From positions 1-36,440 of the forward strand of contig DSCJ01000083.1 in assembly GCA_011049175.1 (NCBI GenBank): a stretch of 36,440 nucleotides of DNA, in the 5' to 3' direction. Position numbers and translations under genes: made by a program. Below, in pieces: positions 31,787 through 36,440 of this stretch. The notes beneath the pieces were generated by a model. The model had not been told where the DNA came from. It ran no database searches and worked only from the letters and a program-made list of their open reading frames with translations. The DNA comes from Bacteroidota bacterium. Lineage in GTDB: Bacteria > Bacteroidota > Bacteroidia > Bacteroidales > VadinHA17. Positions within the stretch are counted from its first letter, which is position 1, and every line of letters starts with the position of its first letter.

Positions 31787-33634
31787 TTATTCTGCCTGTT
31801 TCTTTAACCATTCATAATATTTGTTCCGGATTTCCTGATTCATGCTGCCATGCCCTCCGCGGTCCGTTTCAAAAGTAACATTGCAACCGGCATGCCTTAG
31901 TTTTTTAACCATTTTTTCCGTTAGTTCAAACGGGCAATTCAAATCGTTTGTACCGTGAAAAATAAAGATGGGAACGTTTCTGAATTTTTTCAGGTATTTG
32001 TTTTCCAGGAAATTTGGCTCATCCGGATCGATCCAGCGCCTTGCCAGATCGGGATGGCCAGATAAGATGGCAATGGCCCTGTATCTTTCCGGATGCTCGT
32101 AATAGGTTCTGTAAACACCATATCCTCCCATGGAAAATCCGCTTAATATGATCTTTGTGGTATCAATGGAAAAGTTTTTTATTACGTCGGAAATAGAATA
32201 TTCAATATCGGCCTGGGCTTTAGGAACAGCGAAACAGTTTGACGTGCCCCTTCCGTTAGGAGCCAGTACGATAAAGCCTGAGGGTTTTACTGGGGTTCTT
32301 GACAATACCCTGTCATCGTCCCCACTGCCATGGAGGTAAACAAGCAATGGAAATCGTTTCTCGCCTGTATAATCGTCAGGGATAAACAGGGAATAGGGAT
32401 ACAGATTCCCGTCTTTGTCCGACCGGTAAGCTCGCCTGTAAACGCCTTTTTTCCTCATTAGCGGGTCGGTTCCGGCCTTTAGTTGTTCCAGGTAATGATT
32501 GGCTTCTGCAAATTGTTTCCGCACGGTATATGAACTTTCGTAGTATTTGATCCTGTCCAGTGCAGAGTCTATTTCATTGATATAAAACATCAGGGTATTG
32601 TAGGTTCCGGCAGAAATGCAGGATTCGAATGAGCGAATAGCTGATCGGTATTCTTTTGCATTTGTTCCGGGGAAAACGCTGAAATAATGCCTGCCTGTTA
32701 ACTTGCCTTCGCAAAAAACCTCTGCTTTGTATCCGCCTGATATCAGATCACTGTTTTCAACAGGAATTTCAACTACCGGGAATCCGTTACGAAATCTCAT
32801 CAGGACATTCTTGCGGGCAACGGTGGAGTTTTCTCCCGATATAATGTTGATGGCAATTCGTATGGAGGTGTCGGCCGGGGCATAGCAGGCCAGTCTGACC
32901 ACAGGATCTTCATTCTCCTGAATATGGTTTTTCAGAAGCGTGGATGAAAACCGGGCGATATTACCCCCGGGTTTTCCAAATGGGTAAACCCGGTATTTTT
33001 TCTCTGATTGTTCACTCTGCATGTTATTATCCTCAAGGATAAAATAGTCATTTTTTTCCCTGTTGCCCATTGCTTTGACAAAACAGAGATTAATGCCTAT
33101 ACTGTCTGAAAACCAGGGATGGTAAGGATGCACTTCTTCCCAGGGGAGAAGCAGCTCGAACGAAACCTTTCCGTTTTTACAACCGGTTTCAAATTTTGTA
33201 TCCCGGCTTAAGGGGCTCATTATTAAGTCCATGTTGTAATACCAGATCATTTTACGCGACCATGAGTGACCGGCAGAAAAGCCCAGCACATAAAATTCAT
33301 CAGTGGGTGCATTGTTTTCTTGGGGTTTCCCAATGAGAAGATGAAACCCATCACCGTTCTGGTATCCCCTGTCGCGTATAACGATACTGTTAGAATTTGC
33401 TTCAATGTACAGGTAGAGGATTTTTTCGTTATGCGCCAGGTAATACCCGGCCTCTGCATCAGGATTTTTCCGATGGCTTTTCGAAACAATTTGAAAATCA
33501 GTTAAGCGAAAGCCTGGAAGCCCCTCATCAGCATACCCGTCAATGACAGGTGCCTTGAAAAGGTAAGGAACGGTATCTTGTCCGGGGACAATGCGTGAAT
33601 TAATTATTAGCAGAAAGATTAACAGATATTTCAT
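31787..33634 (-). CDS. Secreted esterase with N-terminal CBM9-like domain
   Basis: The 615-residue exported protein begins with a signal peptide (MKYLLIFLLIINSRIVPGQ). Residues about 25-215 look like a family 9 carbohydrate-binding-type beta sandwich (PVIDGYADEG; ILYLYIEANSNSI; NGDGFHLLIG). After a middle region, the C-terminal 230 residues are an alpha/beta-hydrolase: PLLVYLHGSGDD (oxyanion), Ser501 in LSGFSMGGYG, Asp564 in FHGTNDLNCPF and His595 in DRGGHGS complete the triad. This resembles feruloyl/acetyl-xylan esterase-type or prolyl-oligopeptidase-type hydrolases acting on plant or other polysaccharides. No SusC/SusD pair is nearby. Confidence 0.85.
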   Translation of the reverse strand: MKYLLIFLLIINSRIVPGQDTVPYLFKAPVIDGYADEGLPGFRLTDFQIVSKSHRKNPDAEAGYYLAHNEKILYLYIEANSNSIVIRDRGYQNGDGFHLLIGKPQENNAPTDEFYVLGFSAGHSWSRKMIWYYNMDLIMSPLSRDTKFETGCKNGKVSFELLLPWEEVHPYHPWFSDSIGINLCFVKAMGNREKNDYFILEDNNMQSEQSEKKYRVYPFGKPGGNIARFSSTLLKNHIQENEDPVVRLACYAPADTSIRIAINIISGENSTVARKNVLMRFRNGFPVVEIPVENSDLISGGYKAEVFCEGKLTGRHYFSVFPGTNAKEYRSAIRSFESCISAGTYNTLMFYINEIDSALDRIKYYESSYTVRKQFAEANHYLEQLKAGTDPLMRKKGVYRRAYRSDKDGNLYPYSLFIPDDYTGEKRFPLLVYLHGSGDDDRVLSRTPVKPSGFIVLAPNGRGTSNCFAVPKAQADIEYSISDVIKNFSIDTTKIILSGFSMGGYGVYRTYYEHPERYRAIAILSGHPDLARRWIDPDEPNFLENKYLKKFRNVPIFIFHGTNDLNCPFELTEKMVKKLRHAGCNVTFETDRGGHGSMNQEIRNKYYEWLKKQAE

Positions 33635-34006
33635 TTTATTCCTTTTTTTTTCAATAAAAGACTACCTGTCCGGTGAATGGCTGCACTTTACAACACATGC
33701 TATCCGGCATATTATCCTGGGAGTTGCATAGGACCTCTTTTAATCAGACGGCGGAGTCTTATTGGAATATTTTTTTTATGATGAAAAACAACTAAATTTA
33801 CCCGGCCAATAATACTGGATGTTTATATCTTATTCAGATTCGGTGAAGTAAATAACCTGTGGTGTTCTGCCCCGGGTTATCCCTTGATATAACGCTGGCA
33901 GTTTCCTGTCAGGGTTCATTTCATTTATGCAAAATAACAACATTGAATTCTTTACCGGAGTAATGCATTTTAATTACTTCATAGGAATACTAAAAATTGA
34001 AACATC
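33635..34006 (+). other. Intergenic stretch with a small inverted repeat
   Basis: This 372-nt gap between divergent genes holds no convincing gene or RNA. Near its right end an inverted repeat, AGTAAT (33959-33964) with ATTACT (33973-33978) across 8 nt, lies about 28 nt before the methyltransferase ATG and could be an operator. A direct repeat CTGGCAG/CTGTCAG with a 4-nt spacer lies around 33895-33914. No consensus promoter was found on either strand. Confidence 0.4.
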
Positions 34007-34780
34007 ATGACAAACGATAACCAATCCATTCACGAATTCGATTTTGATTTAATATGTGAATATTTTTCAGGGATGGAACGACAGGGGCCGGGGAGTCCTG
34101 AAGCGACCATTCAGGCGGTGAGCTTTATAGATAATCTATCAGATGAATCGCGTATTGCCGACCTGGGTTGCGGAACCGGAGGACAAACCATGGTCCTGGC
34201 ACAGCATGCTCCGGGGGAAATCACCGGGATAGACCTATTTCCACAATTCATCGACTTATTTAACCGAAATGCCAAAAAATTCAATTTACAGGAAAGAGTG
34301 AAAGGAATGGTCGGTTCAATGGATTCTCTCCCTTTTCAGGCGGAAGAATTTGATTTGATCTGGTCAGAGGGAGCGATTTATAATATTGGTTTTGAACGTG
34401 GTATCAAAGAATGGAGGAAATTTTTGAAAGCAGGCGGTTACATTGCTGTTACCGAGGTGTCATGGTTTACTGCAGAACGACCTGACGAAATCTACAGATT
34501 CTGGTTGGATGCATATCCGGGGATAGACACTATTCCAGCAAAGGTTGCTCAATTGCAGAAGGCAGGATATATCCCGGTAGCCTCCTTTATTTTGCCTGAA
34601 AAATGTTGGATTGACAACTTTTATATCCCGCAGGTTAAGGCACAGGAGAATTTTTTAAGGAAACACCGGGGTAATAAAACAGCTGTCGGACTGATAAAAA
34701 ATCAGCGTCATGAAGCCGAATTATATTCTAAGTATAAAGACTATTATGGTTATGTGTTCTATATCGGGAAGAAAAGATAA
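34007..34780 (+). CDS. Class I SAM-dependent methyltransferase
   Basis: The 257-residue soluble protein has the SAM-binding motif [12 protein letters not shown] (about 51-61), the acidic motif [12 protein letters not shown], a motif III-like [10 protein letters not shown], and motif [17 protein letters not shown]. The C-terminal half carries many aromatic residues. It looks like a small-molecule methyltransferase, but the substrate cannot be read from sequence or context. It stands alone between divergent and convergent neighbours. Confidence 0.88.
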   Translation: MTNDNQSIHEFDFDLICEYFSGMERQGPGSPEATIQAVSFIDNLSDESRIADLGCGTGGQTMVLAQHAPGEITGIDLFPQFIDLFNRNAKKFNLQERVKGMVGSMDSLPFQAEEFDLIWSEGAIYNIGFERGIKEWRKFLKAGGYIAVTEVSWFTAERPDEIYRFWLDAYPGIDTIPAKVAQLQKAGYIPVASFILPEKCWIDNFYIPQVKAQENFLRKHRGNKTAVGLIKNQRHEAELYSKYKDYYGYVFYIGKKR

Positions 34781-34861
34781 ATACTTATTTTACGATATTG
34801 GCACAAACTTATAAAAGACATTTTTCAATAGTCCGAGCCCAAAATATTAATTGCAGGCAGT

Positions 34862-36440
34862 CTATTTTACAGGACAAGCTTGCTGTTTCTCAATAACCAA
34901 ACAGTTATCTTCAAATTTGATTTCTTTCATATTCCAGGGATGCCCCTGACTGACACCTAGATATTGTCCTGTTCCTGTAGGTATTAAAACAAAAGTAGGC
35001 CATGGGCCGCTTCTGTTTTCTTTAAAGGTTTCATCACTGTTCCAAATCAGGTTCCAGTACTGATTCCAGTTTTCGAATTCGGCATAAACAAAGGTAGTCC
35101 ACGGGCCGGATTCATAAAACCGGCTCCCAGGCTCATTTTTGAATGTGCCGACAACGTGCAGCTCAATCAGATTTCCAATTTGATTGATGCGGCGCAGAAA
35201 AGGTTCTGTATACTCAACAGGATTATCGTCATTACCTATCATTACTGAAAGGGCATCGCTCTGCCCCTTTTGTAGCTTATCCATGGCTATGCGGGTACGA
35301 TTATTAAGTTTGGCAAACCTGGATTTTTGTTCTTCACTATGGTTAAACATTAAATCAAAAACGGATTGGCCTGTTAGCCTGGCAAAAAGCCTTGTATCAT
35401 CAGCCGTTAACTCCAGAGAACCCTCTTTGAGGTGGTATATTCCTGCTCTTTGCCTGGCAGTTTCGGGTTTGGCAGTATCATTTTTTTGAACTATGGGCGG
35501 CATTACAAACGAGGTATCGAAAGCTGCTGTGAGAATATTCCTTCCCTGGTTTGCCGCAGGAAACATTGAGGTATTTCCCTGAATGTAATAAAAAAAATCA
35601 TGTTCGGTTAACCACGAAAAATCGGCTTCAAAAATGCGGTTACTTCCGCTATGTGTAATTATCTTCCCCCATCTGTCGTGCTCATATACTACCCAGCCGT
35701 ATCCATATTCAGAGAATCCATTGTTCTCCGGTACATAACCAGTTGTCCAGCGCTTTGCTACATCTTTTTTTAACACCCCTTTGCCCTGCACGGTTGCTAA
35801 CCATTTGTGCATGTCTGTTACGTTAGTGTGCATGCCTCCGTTACCCCGAAGATGCCAGTTTGGCCCGTCTTCGATCCAGCCACGGTTATACACTTCTCCC
35901 CAAAGCTCGCCTTTACGGTAGCCAATCGCCATTTGGTTTCTGTTCCAGTTGGGCAAAAAGTATCCGGTCTGGGCCAGGCCGGCCGGTAGCAGAAGCTCTT
36001 TGCGCAAAAAGGTTTCGTAACTTTGGCCAGATACTTCTTCAATTATCATAGCCAGTAGGGAATACCCGGTGTTGGAATATCCGTAGCCGGAACCGGGGCT
36101 GAATTGTAACGATGACAACATGGCTCGGTCAAAGTATTCCTGGGCTTCAATGGGTTCGTCGTCAGGACCTATGCCTCCCGGTAGGCCGGAAGAATGTGTA
36201 AGAAGCTGGTGAATGGTGATGTTTTTTTTGTCTTCGGGAACTTCACTGAAGTATTTAGAAATTGTATCATTTACGGATAATTTTCCCTGGTTTTCGAGAA
36301 GAAGAATAGCCGCACCCGTGAACTGCTTGGTAATCGACCCGCAACTCTGAATGGTGTTTGAGGTATATGGGCGTCGTTTTTCGCGGTTGGCCAATCCGTA
36401 GCCTTTATTCAGTAATACTTTATCGTTTTTGCTAACGATA
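34862..36440 (-). CDS. Serine beta-lactamase-family hydrolase, partial at window edge
   Basis: The minus-strand frame is open to the last base, so the N-terminus (signal peptide and first strands) lies outside. An in-frame TTG at 36394 is not a real start, because IVSKNDKVLLNKGYG upstream is the conserved family strand. The catalytic SxxK is CGSITKQFTG and the YxN motif is GYSNTGYS, as in class C beta-lactamase/DD-peptidase-like esterases. A distinct C-terminal region (about the last 200 residues) follows, containing two similar GPW-TFV segments 35 residues apart. A periplasmic or exported location and peptidase or esterase activity are likely; antibiotic resistance should not be assumed. Confidence 0.88.
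   Translation of the reverse strand, partial: IVSKNDKVLLNKGYGLANREKRRPYTSNTIQSCGSITKQFTGAAILLLENQGKLSVNDTISKYFSEVPEDKKNITIHQLLTHSSGLPGGIGPDDEPIEAQEYFDRAMLSSLQFSPGSGYGYSNTGYSLLAMIIEEVSGQSYETFLRKELLLPAGLAQTGYFLPNWNRNQMAIGYRKGELWGEVYNRGWIEDGPNWHLRGNGGMHTNVTDMHKWLATVQGKGVLKKDVAKRWTTGYVPENNGFSEYGYGWVVYEHDRWGKIITHSGSNRIFEADFSWLTEHDFFYYIQGNTSMFPAANQGRNILTAAFDTSFVMPPIVQKNDTAKPETARQRAGIYHLKEGSLELTADDTRLFARLTGQSVFDLMFNHSEEQKSRFAKLNNRTRIAMDKLQKGQSDALSVMIGNDDNPVEYTEPFLRRINQIGNLIELHVVGTFKNEPGSRFYESGPWTTFVYAEFENWNQYWNLIWNSDETFKENRSGPWPTFVLIPTGTGQYLGVSQGHPWNMKEIKFEDNCLVIEKQQACPVK

Noticed and set aside
1-36440. Mobile element, CRISPR array, toxin-antitoxin or defence system
   Set aside because: I found no transposase, integrase, array-like repeats or recognisable defence genes; the window is mainly housekeeping and metabolic.

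Overview
The window looks like chromosomal DNA from a free-living or gut Bacteroidetes (probably order Bacteroidales/Marinilabiliales). This rests on gene content (TonB energy transducer, lamin-tail secreted protein, 127-residue-type GroES-like protein, NagB/PIG-L fusion, GNAT/nitrilase fusion), on the scarcity of Shine-Dalgarno sequences, and on several promoter candidates matching the Bacteroidetes form TTG-N18..23-TAnnTTTG. It is mostly ordinary housekeeping DNA. I see no phage, insertion sequence, CRISPR array or recognisable defence island.

Layout. 1-4.7 kb: tRNA-Ala(GGC) with its own terminator, a divergent TonB-family gene, a lipoprotein, the GTPase HflX, and aspartate-semialdehyde dehydrogenase convergent to hflX. 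4.8-12.3 kb: a large secreted lamin-tail protein, then a minus-strand run sppA > lpxK > purine nucleoside phosphorylase > MFS transporter, with lpxK and pnp overlapping by 50 bp. 12.4-15.1 kb: folK, an unassigned gene, radC, and a tRNA-Glu(TTC)-rpsT unit behind a consensus promoter. 15.2-20.4 kb: a small outer-membrane-type protein, a DoxX-like protein, a D-2-hydroxyacid dehydrogenase/PhzF pair, a small protein coupled to a PHP phosphoesterase, a TrmJ-like methyltransferase, and a GroES-like gene interrupted by one in-frame amber codon. 20.4-24.6 kb: GNAT/nitrilase fusion, patatin, a five-helix membrane protein, a possible PD-(D/E)XK-like protein and an SMR exporter.

24.8-31 kb is the most coherent metabolic block. 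A NagX/HGSNAT-like membrane protein and a two-domain NagB-like/PIG-L protein lie on the minus strand, and an exported GH20 beta-N-acetylhexosaminidase is divergent from them. Together they suggest release, import and deacetylation/deamination of N-acetylated amino sugars. 31-36.4 kb: a possible gene remnant, a VOC protein, a secreted CBM9-like/esterase protein, a SAM methyltransferase and a serine beta-lactamase-family protein cut by the window edge.

The observations most worth checking are the amber codon in the GroES-like gene, the altered active-site motifs of the NagB/PIG-L protein with its NagX neighbour, and an Asn-to-Asp replacement in the nucleoside phosphorylase.
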